Assembly (NCBI GenBank): GCA_018003015.1
Contig: JAGNEZ010000015.1
Span: 1 to 64,000, forward strand
DNA from: Phycisphaerae bacterium
Lineage (GTDB): Bacteria; Planctomycetota; Phycisphaerae; UBA1845; PWPN01
Direction of reading: 5' to 3'
DNA: 64,000 bases
Position numbers and translations under genes: made by a program. Below, one piece after another: positions 36,901 to 45,991 of the stretch. Numbering within the stretch: the stretch's first letter is position 1; each line of letters begins with the position of its first letter. Under the pieces are notes generated by a model. It was not told the DNA's origin, made no database searches, and saw only the letters and a program-made list of their open reading frames with translations.

Positions 36901-39900
36901 CTTGTTCTTGATCTCGTCGATCTGAGCTCTGGTGCCGGTCACGTAGACGACGTTGGCGCTGGCCTCCGCAGCGGCCTTGGGTGGCAGCATGCCGTGAACA
37001 AACTGCTTCCCGGAGTGCAAGGCATTGATCGTCGCCGCCACCGAGGTGGCCTGGCCCCTGACCAGGGTGAACATCTGGGTCGTCACCGTGGTCACATCCG
37101 GCGGAGGCGCGTCCAGGTCGGCCAGCACCTTGGTCACGGCCAGGAAGGTCGCGGGCGTGCCCGCCACGATCAGCGAGTTGGTCCGCTCGTCGGCGGTCAC
37201 GGCATACACATCGGAGGCAATCGCCCCACCGCCCGAGCGAGTGACCTGAATCATCATCTCCTTGAACCGCGACAGAACCTCCTGAGCGGTTGCATGCTTC
37301 AGCTTGAAGACCTGGATGTCGCTCGTCGTGGTCTTGTCCATGGTCTCGGCCAGGCCCTTGATTTCGTCGAAGACCGCGGCCGGGGCACTGACAAACAGCA
37401 TCTTGCTGCTGTCCTCACCCACGATCGTGACCCTCTGCTTGCCGCCCTTGCCGCGAGCCCCGCCCGTGCCGGTCCTGCTGCCCAGGAAGATCTCCTTGAG
37501 CTTGTCCGCCACGGTCGAGGCATTGGCCACTTTGAGCTGGATCTGGTGCGGCTTGACGTCCTGCCCCACCTCGTCATCCAGCTGCTTGATCTGCTCCGCG
37601 ATCAGTTTCTGCTGAGCGTCCGGTGCCCACACCACGATGCTGTTGGTCTCCGAGTTCGGCGTGATCCGAATCGCCAGCGAACCCGTCGCCTTGGGATCAT
37701 CCACATGAACCGCGCGCAGCGTCTCCGCGGTCGTCGTCGCGTCGGCGTGCTCCAGAGTGTAGATCTGGGCCTGACCCTTGTCCGGGGCGACGTCCAGCTT
37801 GGTGATAATCGGCTCCACCTTCTCCATGTCTGGCAGGAGAGCCCGAACGACCAGGGTGTTGGTCCGCGCGTCGGCGGCCACGGTGACCGCGCCCATCCGC
37901 GAAGGGCGAATGACTTCCCCTCCGCCGGCCCCCATACGACCGCCGCCACCTCCACCGCCGCTGTCGGTCCGGAAGATCCGCTGCAGTTCCGTCGCCACCT
38001 TCTCCGCGTCACCATACTTCAGTGGGAAGGTCTTGATCTGCGACGGGATGTCCTGAGCCTCGAGGTTGTCGATCAGCTTCTCCACCAGCTTCATGCCGTC
38101 CTGCGGAGCGGAAACGATGATGCTGTTGGTCGTCCCGTCCGAGGTGATCGTGATTTCCTTGGCCGGATTCAGCTTCAGCTTGCCCTTGACGTCCCCCTCG
38201 GCGCCGGGCGTGGCCGCGTCGCCACCCAGCATGCCGGAGGCCTGCATCTCGAGCATCTCCTGCTCGAGCTGTTCGATCAACGCATCGGCGTTGCCCATCA
38301 TGCCCGGCATCCCGGGGCGCATCATGCTGGGCCGCGTGCGCAGGGTTCTCGTCCGGGTATCCTCGATCTTGAGAATCGCCTTGATCGCCTGCTCGACTTC
38401 ATAGGCATTCAACTTCTTGAGCTGGAAGATCTTGATGTCCACCGGCGGCTTGTCGCTCGGCCGGTCGATCTTGAGCAGCAGTTCGGCCACCGGCTGGAAA
38501 TCCTCCTTGGCCGCGCGGACAATCAGGGTCTGATCGCGCGGGTTGGGGAAAATGCGAATCCGTTGTCCGCCGGGCGCGGCCTGAGCCTGCTCGGCCTCCT
38601 TGCGGGCCTGCTCTTCGTCGCGCCGGCGCTTGCCGCCGCCTTCTTCGTCCTCTTCTTCCTTCTTGTCCTTGGCCCCGCCAGCTTGCGGCTTTCTGGCATC
38701 CGGCTGCGCGGCCTTCTTGGGCTGCGCCGGCTGCTTGTCGTTGAACATCTGCTCCAGGATCGTGGCCGCGATGCTCACGTCCAGATACCTGAGCCGGAAC
38801 ACGCGTACATCGCTTGGAGCCTCCTGCAGCTCCTCGAAGTTCTCGATGATCCTGTCCAGCGTATCCTGGAGCTCCTGGACTGCGGATGGATCGCCCAAGA
38901 AGTAGATCAAACCCGACTCCTCGTCGTACTTGACCTGCACATTCCCAGTCTGGTAGGCCTCCGCGGCCGCCCGTCCGATCTCGATCTTGGTGCGCTCCTC
39001 CGCGGACATCTCCGACTCCGCGGGGGCGTTGGCGGCGGGATCCGGAGCGGGCGACGGCGATCGCGCTTCGACACCCTGCGAGCCACGAGGTGTCTTCCCG
39101 TGGTCTTCAGCGGCGGGTGCCGCGGGAGCGGGTGTAACCGGCGTCGGTGCCGGTACCGGGGGCGGAGGTGCAGTCACAGGTTGTGGGACGGACGCTGCAG
39201 GCTGCGGAGCAGGAGCGGCGGTCACGGGCGCGGGCGCCACCGGGGCCGGAGCAGCTGCCGCCGGCTGAGTCGCCGGAGATGCCGCCACCGGCTGAGAGCC
39301 GGGGGCGGCCGGTTGTGGGGCCGGGGCGGTTGCCGCCGGCTTCGGTGCCGGTGCAGGCGCCGCCGCAGGCCGAGTCGCTGGAGCGGGAGTAGCCGCGGGT
39401 TGCGAACTTGCGGCCGTGGTCGGTTGGGCCGCTGGCTCAGCCACGGTGATCTTCACCGCCCCCGCCCAAGCGAATCGGGCAATGGCATCCGTCAGGGGGC
39501 GCAGTTCGGAGCTCGGGGCAACCACAGGTGCGTTGTTCAGCGACGTCGTTCTGACGCCCGGTACGCCCACCGGCGCCGCGGGCTGAGTCGTCGAACGATA
39601 GTCGGGTTCCACAATCGGATCGGTGTAGTTGATCTCGTTCAGCATGTCGAGCGGGTTCTTCCGTCCGGCCGCCTTCGGAATCGCCGACACCTTGAACTTG
39701 TTCTGCATCTCTGCCGGGGCCGCCTGCTGCATCATCTCCACCATGCGGGCCACGTTGGTCCCTTTGGGAACCTGCTTGACCGACATGGTGACCGGGGCTC
39801 GGATATTCTGCTTCTGCAGCCGGACCAGCCACTCCTCAACCAGCGTGAAGTGTTGCGGCTTGCCTTCCACGATCACCTGGTTGGCGATCGGGAAGCTCTT

Positions 39901-42900
39901 CACGTATGGCGAATCCGAATAGCCGATCAGATCGATGAGCACGCGATCGAGATACTTGGCGATGGTCTCCGCCGAACCCTCGACATCGTATACCTTGGTG
40001 ATGTTGCCCTTGCGGCTGGTCACCACGGCACCCATGCGGCTGGTGTGGGTATCCTCGGCCGGCTTGGCCAGATCCTCCTTCATCTTGATGATCTCTTCGA
40101 TCAGCGGGAACTTGTCCTGCGGTGCCGAGACGATGATTCGCTTACTGGCGTACTCCGTCTGAATGACCACCGGCGTCGAGCCGCGCGATCTCCGTCTGCT
40201 CCCCGACCCTCCGTAGCCGACCGAGGAGTAGTCGTAATCACTGCTGCTGTAGCCGCTGCCGCCCGCCTCGCTGGCCCCGGCGATGTCCTCGAGAGCGCTG
40301 ACCACTTCGTACAGGTCCGCATACTGGAGGGCGAAGACGCGCAGAACCGGCCCTTCGGGCTTGGCCTGGGCATCAAGGCTCAGCACCAACCGCTCCCCCT
40401 CGGCCACCTTGTCATTGGGCCCACGCAGAATGATCATGTTGCTCGACTCGACCGGCGTCGCGGAAAGCTGCTCGGCATCGCTCGAGCCGCTGCTCCGACT
40501 CATCATCCCGCCGCCCCAGGGTGACCACTCACCCCGCCAGCCATCTCGTCCGCGACGCCCGCCCCAGCGCGAACCGCCGCCGCTTGACTTGTTGACCTGC
40601 TCCTCGACGATCTCGGCGATCTCCTCCGCCCTGGCCGTCTTGAGCGTGATCATCCGCATCGTGGACGGCTCGGCTGGCCTGTCGAACTCCTTCAGCAGTT
40701 CGTCGACCAGCGGCAACAGGCTCTCCGGCGCGGACACCATGATCCGCCGACCGGTCCGGTGGGCGTTGACCCGGGGCCCGTCGGACATGCCGCCGAAGCC
40801 GCCGTACCACCCGCCGCCGCGCCGCCCGCCGCTCTTCTCCTTCAGCTCCTGGAACTTGGCCTGCAGGATCGGCTCGAGCATCTCCGCGATGTCGTCGGGC
40901 CGGGCGTCCTTCAGGTCATAGTGGCGGATCACCATCGAGGTGTCCGGCCCGCTCTGCTTGATCATCTGCTGGACGATCGGATCGATCTCCGCGATCTTCT
41001 CCGGCGGGGCCGAGACCATCAGAATGTCGCTGTTGTAGCTGCCGATGAACTTGACGCCGTCCCTCGATCCTCGCCGCCCCCATCCGTCACCCCTCGTCCC
41101 CACCGAGTACAGCTGCTCGAGGTTCCGGGCGATTTCCGATGTGCCCTGATAGTCGGAGCTCTCGACCTTGTAGCTGCGGATCTCGTTCTTGCCGCTCGGA
41201 TTGGTGTCCAGCAGGGCGATGAACTTCTCGATCTCCGCCATCTTGTCCTGCGGCGCGCTGACCACCAGCCCGTTGCCGACCTCGGTCATCTTGATGCTGC
41301 CGGGCGTCGACGAGGAGGACGAGGAGTCCCACCATCGCCGACGGTCGCCGCCGCCGCCCGAGGTGAACATCGTTTCGATCGCGCTGCGGACTTCCTCGGC
41401 CTCCGCGTGCTGCAGAACGAACGTCTTGCGCACGAACTCCTGGGCCGCGTACAGGTCGTCGATCTCCTTGGCGTATTTCTCCGCCTTCTTGAAATCCTCC
41501 TCCGAACTGGTGATCAGGATGCGGTTGCTCACCGGCTCGGCCACCAGCGAGATCGGCACTTTCGGAGCGCTGTCGCCCATGCCCATGCTGTACATGCCGA
41601 AATCGCCGAATCCCCCGCGGCGCCCGCCGCGGCGCCCGCCGCCGCTCTCCGGGAACAGACCCTCCAGCTTCTCGATCACATAAGCGGCCTCGGCCGTCTT
41701 GAGCTGGATCACCCGCAGCTCGGCTTGGTCAGCGGCGCTGGGCTGGTCCAGCTGCAGGATGAGTGCGGCGACCTTCTCGTGAATCTCGTCATTCGCCGAG
41801 ACGATCACCACGTTGGTCTGTGGATCGAAGCGGAACTTGGCGTCCGCCGATTCCCCACCGCCGTAGCCCATGCCCCACCGCGAACGTCCGCCGCCCCCGC
41901 CGAACGACTCGGTCAGGATCTGGGACACGTTGCCTGCCCCCGCGTGCTTCAGCTTATACAGCTTCGTGGTCTTGTCCACATCGGCGCTGGTGTCGAGTTC
42001 CTTCATCACCCGCTCGATGTCCGTCCACATCTCCGGGGTGCTGACCACGATCAACGTCTTGGAGCTGTCGTCCGAGATGAACTTGGGAAGACCACCCTCG
42101 CCCGAACTCATCCCCCCCCCGCGGTAGCCGCGGCCGCTGTAGCCGTACCCGCTGTAGCCGCCGCCCCCGCCGCTCTTCTCGCCGAAGCGGCTCATCAGCG
42201 TCATGGCCATGTCCGTCGGTGTCGCGTGCTTGAGACGCACCAGATGCTCAACCGCGCCCGCTTCCGGATCCACGTCCAGCTTGGCAATCAGCTTCACGGC
42301 ATCGTCGAGGTCCTTCTTGTTGCCCATCAGGATGAGGGCTCGGTCGTTGGCCACATCCGGAATCGCTCGGAAGTCGGCATCCTGGCTGCCGCCCCCGCCG
42401 TAGGCCCGTCCGCCGGATGAACCTCGCGACGAGAAGGTCGTGCTCAGGATCCCCGCGATGTTGGACGCGCTGCCATGCTTGAGAACGATATACTGGTACG
42501 CCTCTTCGTCGGCGGGCACATCCAGGAGCTCGATGAACTCCTTGACTCGGACCATTTCGTCCGACTTGGCCTTGACCAGAATCGACCGGCTCTGCTCCAG
42601 CGGCGTCAGCACCGCGGTGGTGCCCACGTTGATGACCCGTGGCGGCTGCCGAGGCGGTGGGGGCTGACCCGGCTGGGCCACGGGCTGCGGTACCTCGATG
42701 ATCTTCTGCTCGCCGAGCATCGGACGGATCATCTCCGCCAGCTTGGTCGGCGAAGTGTGCTCGAGCTTGATGACTTCCAGCTGGCCGATCTTCTCCAGAG
42801 GCAGGTCAATAAACTTCTCCAGGTACTCCGCCACCAGCTTGTGCTTGGATGGAGTCGCCCGAATGAGCAGCCGGTTCAGCCGGCTGTCTTCGTTGATATC

Positions 42901-44661
42901 CACCATGTCGGCACTGGAGACCGCGACCACCGGGGCCGGCGCGGGTGCCGGGGGGGGCGCCCCCGGGGGGCCGCCCCGCCGCCCGCCGCCCGCCGGAGTG
43001 GGCGCATTGGTGATCGAGACGCCTCCCTCGGTCGGCGGCAGAATCTGCCGCAGATCCTGGGCCGCGTCCTGCGAGGAGGCGTATTTCAGCGAGTAGACGC
43101 GGAGTTCTCGCCCGTCGCCTTCGGTATCCACATCGATGAGGTGCAGATACTCCAGCTGCTGGTTCAAGAAATACACAAACCCCTTGAGTTCGATGGCGTT
43201 CGAATTCGGAACCGTCGTCGCCCGAGCCGCGTTCACCGGCACCAGGTCCACCGCACGTTCGGCCAGCATCTGGGCCGGCTGCTGCTTCGGCTCGTAGGAG
43301 ACCGAGGCCATCTCCCAGTCCGGGAGCTTGGCCGCCTCGTACTCCTTCTCCGTCCGATAGATCCGCTTCGGCGGAATGTGCCGATACCACTCGGTCAGCC
43401 GACGAATCTCCAGATAGCTGTCCCGCTGAATCACCCAGGCGTCCAGATCGAAGATGATCTGGTTGAACTGCAGCAGGGCCTCGTCGTACTTCATGATCTT
43501 GACGCTCTCAAACGTGATCGGCTTGGGAGCCTTCACGTCCAAGGAGCCCTGCCCGAGCATGCTGAGACCGGTCATGGTCTGCAGATCCCGGCACATGTCC
43601 TCGAACGAGGCGTTCTTCCAGGCGAAGAAGTACGGCCTCTCGTTGTAGGGAAGCGTCCACCAGCCCGTCTGTTTCTTCAGTTCCGCGGCCAGGTTCGGCG
43701 CCCCGGTCTGCGGGTGGCGCGGGATCGTCGCGTCCTTGGGCGCGTTCGATGTCGGACCGGGCACGCCTCCAATGGCGCTCGCCGGCTGCGATCCCGGAAC
43801 ACCGGTCACCGGAGCATGAACGCCCGGAGTCGTCGAACTCGCGCCCGGCGTCGCCGGCACCCCTGCCGGCCGGCTCGACGGTCCGCGAAACGTCGTGCCC
43901 GTTGTCCCGGGACCCGTGTGACCACCGGCCGGTGAAGATGTGGTCGAATGCCCCGGCTGAACGCCGGGTTGGACCGCCCGGCCACCGGGGCCGCCCGGCT
44001 GGACGCTTCGACCCTGGCCCGGTACGCCCGGCTGAGTCGTCGGCGGGTTCGCCTTGATTTCGTTCTCCAGGGCATCCAGCTCATTCTGGTCGACGGTCGG
44101 TAACTGCCGGGCATCCAGCCGCATACCCTCAGGGGTTGGCCCTTCATCGGGCGGAGGCACCGCCGGTTTCACCGGGCTGTTCACCGGCTCGGGGCGGACT
44201 CGGGGAGCACGACGGATCGAAGGTTGTGTCGCGGGAGGCATGCCGGACGGACGGCTGGCGGTGATGGGATTCACCGGAGGTGGGGTCACCGGACGCACGC
44301 GGGGGCCACTACGATACCGTTGATCCGACTGCCGACGCTGCTGCTCTTCCGCCTGCCGACGCTCCAGCTCGGCCTGTCGGAGCTCCTCCTGAGCCTGCTC
44401 ACGCTCCTCCTGGGCATGCTGACGAACGAACTCTGGATCGGCCATCGCCTCGTCAATCTCTTTCAGTAGCTCGGCCTCGGTCTTCTCGGGCGGCGCCGCC
44501 TCCTGCTCGGCAGGTGCCGTGGTCGGATTCTGAGCCGCAACTTCAACGCGCCAGGCCAGGCTGACGCCCATCCACAGGCCGGCCGCCGCCCATATCGTCA
44601 ATGGCAGAACCACCGGCATTCGCCGGCTGACCTGCATCGTCGTCGTTCGCTTGTTTGCCAT
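33937..44661 (-). CDS. Giant 3574-residue protein of about 33 secretin N-domain-like repeats, no pore
   Basis: One uninterrupted frame. Order: a membrane anchor or signal peptide (16-37), an acidic coiled-coil (61-116), a Pro/Gly/Thr-rich spacer to about 310, an N0-like domain (FAWKNASFEDMCRDLQ), then a first block of about 13 repeats (450-1735), a Pro/Ala linker (1738-1886) and a second block of about 20 repeats to the end. Repeats of 70-110 residues share a strand-helix-loop-strand-helix plan with motifs like RTNTLVV, ending LD(V/I). Repeats in the first block carry Gly/Ser/Arg/Tyr loops. There is no secretin signature (VPxxGxxPxxGxLF) anywhere and no enzyme motif. GGAGG lies upstream of ATG 44661. 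It probably spans the periplasm from an inner-membrane anchor and stacks on the mega-secretin; the function is inference. Confidence 0.9.
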   Translation of the reverse strand: MANKRTTTMQVSRRMPVVLPLTIWAAAGLWMGVSLAWRVEVAAQNPTTAPAEQEAAPPEKTEAELLKEIDEAMADPEFVRQHAQEEREQAQEELRQAELERRQAEEQQRRQSDQRYRSGPRVRPVTPPPVNPITASRPSGMPPATQPSIRRAPRVRPEPVNSPVKPAVPPPDEGPTPEGMRLDARQLPTVDQNELDALENEIKANPPTTQPGVPGQGRSVQPGGPGGRAVQPGVQPGHSTTSSPAGGHTGPGTTGTTFRGPSSRPAGVPATPGASSTTPGVHAPVTGVPGSQPASAIGGVPGPTSNAPKDATIPRHPQTGAPNLAAELKKQTGWWTLPYNERPYFFAWKNASFEDMCRDLQTMTGLSMLGQGSLDVKAPKPITFESVKIMKYDEALLQFNQIIFDLDAWVIQRDSYLEIRRLTEWYRHIPPKRIYRTEKEYEAAKLPDWEMASVSYEPKQQPAQMLAERAVDLVPVNAARATTVPNSNAIELKGFVYFLNQQLEYLHLIDVDTEGDGRELRVYSLKYASSQDAAQDLRQILPPTEGGVSITNAPTPAGGGRRGGPPGAPPPAPAPAPVVAVSSADMVDINEDSRLNRLLIRATPSKHKLVAEYLEKFIDLPLEKIGQLEVIKLEHTSPTKLAEMIRPMLGEQKIIEVPQPVAQPGQPPPPRQPPRVINVGTTAVLTPLEQSRSILVKAKSDEMVRVKEFIELLDVPADEEAYQYIVLKHGSASNIAGILSTTFSSRGSSGGRAYGGGGSQDADFRAIPDVANDRALILMGNKKDLDDAVKLIAKLDVDPEAGAVEHLVRLKHATPTDMAMTLMSRFGEKSGGGGGYSGYGYSGRGYRGGGMSSGEGGLPKFISDDSSKTLIVVSTPEMWTDIERVMKELDTSADVDKTTKLYKLKHAGAGNVSQILTESFGGGGGRSRWGMGYGGGESADAKFRFDPQTNVVIVSANDEIHEKVAALILQLDQPSAADQAELRVIQLKTAEAAYVIEKLEGLFPESGGGRRGGRRGGFGDFGMYSMGMGDSAPKVPISLVAEPVSNRILITSSEEDFKKAEKYAKEIDDLYAAQEFVRKTFVLQHAEAEEVRSAIETMFTSGGGGDRRRWWDSSSSSSTPGSIKMTEVGNGLVVSAPQDKMAEIEKFIALLDTNPSGKNEIRSYKVESSDYQGTSEIARNLEQLYSVGTRGDGWGRRGSRDGVKFIGSYNSDILMVSAPPEKIAEIDPIVQQMIKQSGPDTSMVIRHYDLKDARPDDIAEMLEPILQAKFQELKEKSGGRRGGGWYGGFGGMSDGPRVNAHRTGRRIMVSAPESLLPLVDELLKEFDRPAEPSTMRMITLKTARAEEIAEIVEEQVNKSSGGGSRWGGRRGRDGWRGEWSPWGGGMMSRSSGSSDAEQLSATPVESSNMIILRGPNDKVAEGERLVLSLDAQAKPEGPVLRVFALQYADLYEVVSALEDIAGASEAGGSGYSSSDYDYSSVGYGGSGSRRRSRGSTPVVIQTEYASKRIIVSAPQDKFPLIEEIIKMKEDLAKPAEDTHTSRMGAVVTSRKGNITKVYDVEGSAETIAKYLDRVLIDLIGYSDSPYVKSFPIANQVIVEGKPQHFTLVEEWLVRLQKQNIRAPVTMSVKQVPKGTNVARMVEMMQQAAPAEMQNKFKVSAIPKAAGRKNPLDMLNEINYTDPIVEPDYRSTTQPAAPVGVPGVRTTSLNNAPVVAPSSELRPLTDAIARFAWAGAVKITVAEPAAQPTTAASSQPAATPAPATRPAAAPAPAPKPAATAPAPQPAAPGSQPVAASPATQPAAAAPAPVAPAPVTAAPAPQPAASVPQPVTAPPPPVPAPTPVTPAPAAPAAEDHGKTPRGSQGVEARSPSPAPDPAANAPAESEMSAEERTKIEIGRAAAEAYQTGNVQVKYDEESGLIYFLGDPSAVQELQDTLDRIIENFEELQEAPSDVRVFRLRYLDVSIAATILEQMFNDKQPAQPKKAAQPDARKPQAGGAKDKKEEEDEEGGGKRRRDEEQARKEAEQAQAAPGGQRIRIFPNPRDQTLIVRAAKEDFQPVAELLLKIDRPSDKPPVDIKIFQLKKLNAYEVEQAIKAILKIEDTRTRTLRTRPSMMRPGMPGMMGNADALIEQLEQEMLEMQASGMLGGDAATPGAEGDVKGKLKLNPAKEITITSDGTTNSIIVSAPQDGMKLVEKLIDNLEAQDIPSQIKTFPLKYGDAEKVATELQRIFRTDSGGGGGGGRMGAGGGEVIRPSRMGAVTVAADARTNTLVVRALLPDMEKVEPIITKLDVAPDKGQAQIYTLEHADATTTAETLRAVHVDDPKATGSLAIRITPNSETNSIVVWAPDAQQKLIAEQIKQLDDEVGQDVKPHQIQLKVANASTVADKLKEIFLGSRTGTGGARGKGGKQRVTIVGEDSSKMLFVSAPAAVFDEIKGLAETMDKTTTSDIQVFKLKHATAQEVLSRFKEMMIQVTRSGGGAIASDVYAVTADERTNSLIVAGTPATFLAVTKVLADLDAPPPDVTTVTTQMFTLVRGQATSVAATINALHSGKQFVHGMLPPKAAAEASANVVYVTGTRAQIDEIKNKIIDPLEGAIPQPPAAITVNDYQIPLKFANADEVAETLDKMFQKRFTALTKSGATIAPAEMTVSITPEPSTKRLLVTCSANNKKAIDDLLVSLDVEGATPRGQQTRVIPVKFADLGYTVQALTQVFAKTGSRVPANEQVTIAAEYGTQAIVVKAPADEMEQITKLLSQIDNPDANKITAPVTIHLANAKASDLARTLTEMISRTMRRDRVTGTYPVSVTADDQSNTLLLTANSAKDMDEIRAMVSNLDSQPAAAIERVVKSYPLRYADLQSTTTAITARYQDNAKRPIHDQVSLTPDYVNMALLVTASPQNHEKVAAIIKELDISNLDRVVIPKTVVLKHAKASDVATTMNAMIQRSKKRDQKTGLYPITAAANDASNTLVITANEMDMKEAEALIAQLDIEPPMDKDRTVKPYPLQYAELQSVVTAITARFSNNANRPIQDQVTFTADATNNALLVTASSENHERVSKIVAELDTAEIKGSRLTAPETVMIKNVLPSELAKTLDKMIRASMKVDRRTGTYPVTVSSNDASGALLVTANNDESMKEIKALIAQLDIPQVGETQRSIKTYPIQYVDLTAMQKVIDARFEANKTLGQRDQVVTSVEPATSTLVVTASAENHEKIAALIKEMDVSGTGVPQQEILRLKNARAADLYPVLQATYRTKGRAGQQPPAFGADTNSNSIVVSANKQDMAAIKELVAELDKPVDEANVEELRVIVLEFIDAAETQKIMSEYLRKPGTTAGRGSEDLVGGVRIQASPLMNALVVSGSASSIDRIQKVVQNMDKEMPGAGTAPKIIPIKNGSAAQLATTLSRMFTEPAEKNRTRTSGTDTIPLIMADDGTNSLVVRARTVDYKMIEEMAEKLDTKTEMSGMEVVQLPRGMNARQLASEIEKTVNTGEQAKQRQQPGYKPGQIAIGVDERVPALMVAGTPSLFPTVKQLVDKLQEMKPTSGMSARVVRPVNIAPQDMKKVLDQLIEQQRSGGQKTGYGR
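35005..36400 (-). repeat. Threefold higher-order repeat (A-B pairs) inside the giant gene
   Basis: Three successive units of about 460 bases each encode one A-type and one B-type N-domain. A-type repeats share TGxYPVTxxxNDASNTLxxTAN and an end like ALIAQLDI; B-type repeats share PLxYADLQS, RPIxDQV and ASxENHEKVAxII. DNA landmarks for the B-type end recur near 35050, 35510 and 35967. The pattern shows recent duplication of a two-domain unit. Confidence 0.8.
39005..39450 (-). repeat. Pro/Ala-rich linker coding region within the giant gene
   Basis: About 150 codons of Ala/Pro/Gln/Thr (blocks such as APAPQPAA and SQPAAT), joining the two halves of the giant repeat protein. The composition predicts a stiff, extended, disordered linker like those in TonB. 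Confidence 0.8.
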
Positions 44662-44688
44662 TGGTCCGTGACCTCCAATCACGCCCTC

Positions 44689-45990
44689 TTAACTGGGGCT
44701 TGGCTTTATACCCGAAGCCTGCTCCGCCAGTTTCATGACCTCGTGGTAAATGAGTGGCTGGGTGTCTTCCGTCAGATCCTGGCAGTCCTTCAGGGCCTTG
44801 CCGAGTTCGTGGAAGTGCCGCCGACCGTCGGCGCTTTCGGTGACGGCTCCCTTGGGATGAACGTAAACCAGCGTACCGCCGTAGACTTCTTCCCCCACTT
44901 CCTTGTACTGATCTTCTCCCACCTTGGGTGCATTGGGCTGCGGCCGCGGATTCTCGAGCACGACCAACTGCCCGCGTGGCGAACTCAGGACCCGCCCCAG
45001 AACCATCTGAGCGTCCTTGGGAGGAGCGGTCGGCACGGGCGGCTGCTGGACCACCACCGGCTGAGTCGCCGGGCTGCCGCTGAAGATCGCTCGGATCGTC
45101 TTGTTCGCGTCCACCTTGAGCTGCCCGGGAAGCATCGAACCGATCAGGTCGCCTTCCCAGCGCTCGAACTTGAAGCCGGGGTGTGGGGTCACGTTCACAC
45201 TGACTGAACTGCCCTCCGGGTACCTTGGCATCGGTGGTACCAGGCCGACCACGCCGGCGTTCGGAGGCTGGGCCGACACGCTGATGGCGAACTGTTCCGG
45301 CCGGTAAGGCTGAAACATCTTCTTGGCCAACAAGGGTTTATAGTCGTCCAGCTTGGCCAGCTTGGTCCGCCCAACCTCCTGGCGCTTGCCCTCATCGAGC
45401 CCCGCCTTCTCCACCGCTGGAGCCAACTGGCTGGGCGGGAGAATCAGCGTCTCCAACTGCGCGGTCATCTTCAGCAAGCCCTGGGCGGCCTCCTCTTTTC
45501 GTTTGTCCTCCTTGCCGGTCAGCCGAATCGCCTGACCCAGCGTCAGACCTGTGCACCGCACCTGGTACGGCTGGCGATACAGGTTGAACAAGAAGGCGAC
45601 CACCTCGTTCAGCTTGGCGGTTGCCGTCACGGTGGCCGGCAGGCGGCGAATGCCGTTCTTCTGATAAGATCGGACCTGGTGCAGACTGATCTGCACATCC
45701 TGGAGCCGGGCTTGCTGCGTCTGCTCGTAGAGCTCCTCGCGCAGCCGCGTCATCGCCTCGTTCGGGTCCATCGATAACGTGCTTGGCCCGATCTCCCGAC
45801 GCCAGCGATCGGTATTGACGACCGCCCGAACCTGCTCTGACTTGATCGTGGCCAGATCCTTCTTCAGGGACTTGATCTTGGCGTCGTAACCTCGGAGGGA
45901 GTTCCGGTATAGAACCACACCCGTCCGGCCAAGGAACACCGCCATGGCCGCCAGCAGAAGCCCGATCATCAGTCGTTCGCGAGAGTTCAT
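44689..45990 (-). CDS. GspM/GspC-like fusion with InlB-type domain (cluster II)
   Basis: A 433-residue inner-membrane protein. An N-terminal helix (MIGLLLAAMAVFLGRTGVVLY) and coiled-coil are followed by a PilO/GspM-like domain (TVTATAKLNEVVAFLFNLYRQ-type segment near 118-140). Residues about 233-302 look like a divergent InlB B-repeat (YPEGSSVSVNVTPHPGFKF, then WEGD and DANKTIRAIF). The C-terminal part (about 325-410) resembles the GspC homology region (MVLGRVLSSPRGQLVVLEN, then VGEEVYGGTLVYVHP). In cluster I the GspM-like and GspC-like functions are two genes; here they appear joined. It lies 1 base after the GspL-like gene and 27 before the giant gene. Confidence 0.78.
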   Translation of the reverse strand: MNSRERLMIGLLLAAMAVFLGRTGVVLYRNSLRGYDAKIKSLKKDLATIKSEQVRAVVNTDRWRREIGPSTLSMDPNEAMTRLREELYEQTQQARLQDVQISLHQVRSYQKNGIRRLPATVTATAKLNEVVAFLFNLYRQPYQVRCTGLTLGQAIRLTGKEDKRKEEAAQGLLKMTAQLETLILPPSQLAPAVEKAGLDEGKRQEVGRTKLAKLDDYKPLLAKKMFQPYRPEQFAISVSAQPPNAGVVGLVPPMPRYPEGSSVSVNVTPHPGFKFERWEGDLIGSMLPGQLKVDANKTIRAIFSGSPATQPVVVQQPPVPTAPPKDAQMVLGRVLSSPRGQLVVLENPRPQPNAPKVGEDQYKEVGEEVYGGTLVYVHPKGAVTESADGRRHFHELGKALKDCQDLTEDTQPLIYHEVMKLAEQASGIKPSPS

Positions 45991-45991
45991 G

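Noticed and set aside
36352-40524. 1390-codon open frame on the plus strand, opposite the giant repeat gene
   Set aside because: It is a mirror of the GC-rich codon pattern of the real gene: the translation is Arg/His/Leu/Gly-rich, has no motif and no signal, while the minus strand encodes regular N-domain repeats.
33937-44661. Idea that the giant gene is an assembly chimera of several secretin genes
   Set aside because: The frame is unbroken, the repeat style drifts gradually, one anchor and one end are present, and no internal signal peptides or secretin pores occur. Long-read confirmation would still be welcome because of internal repeats.
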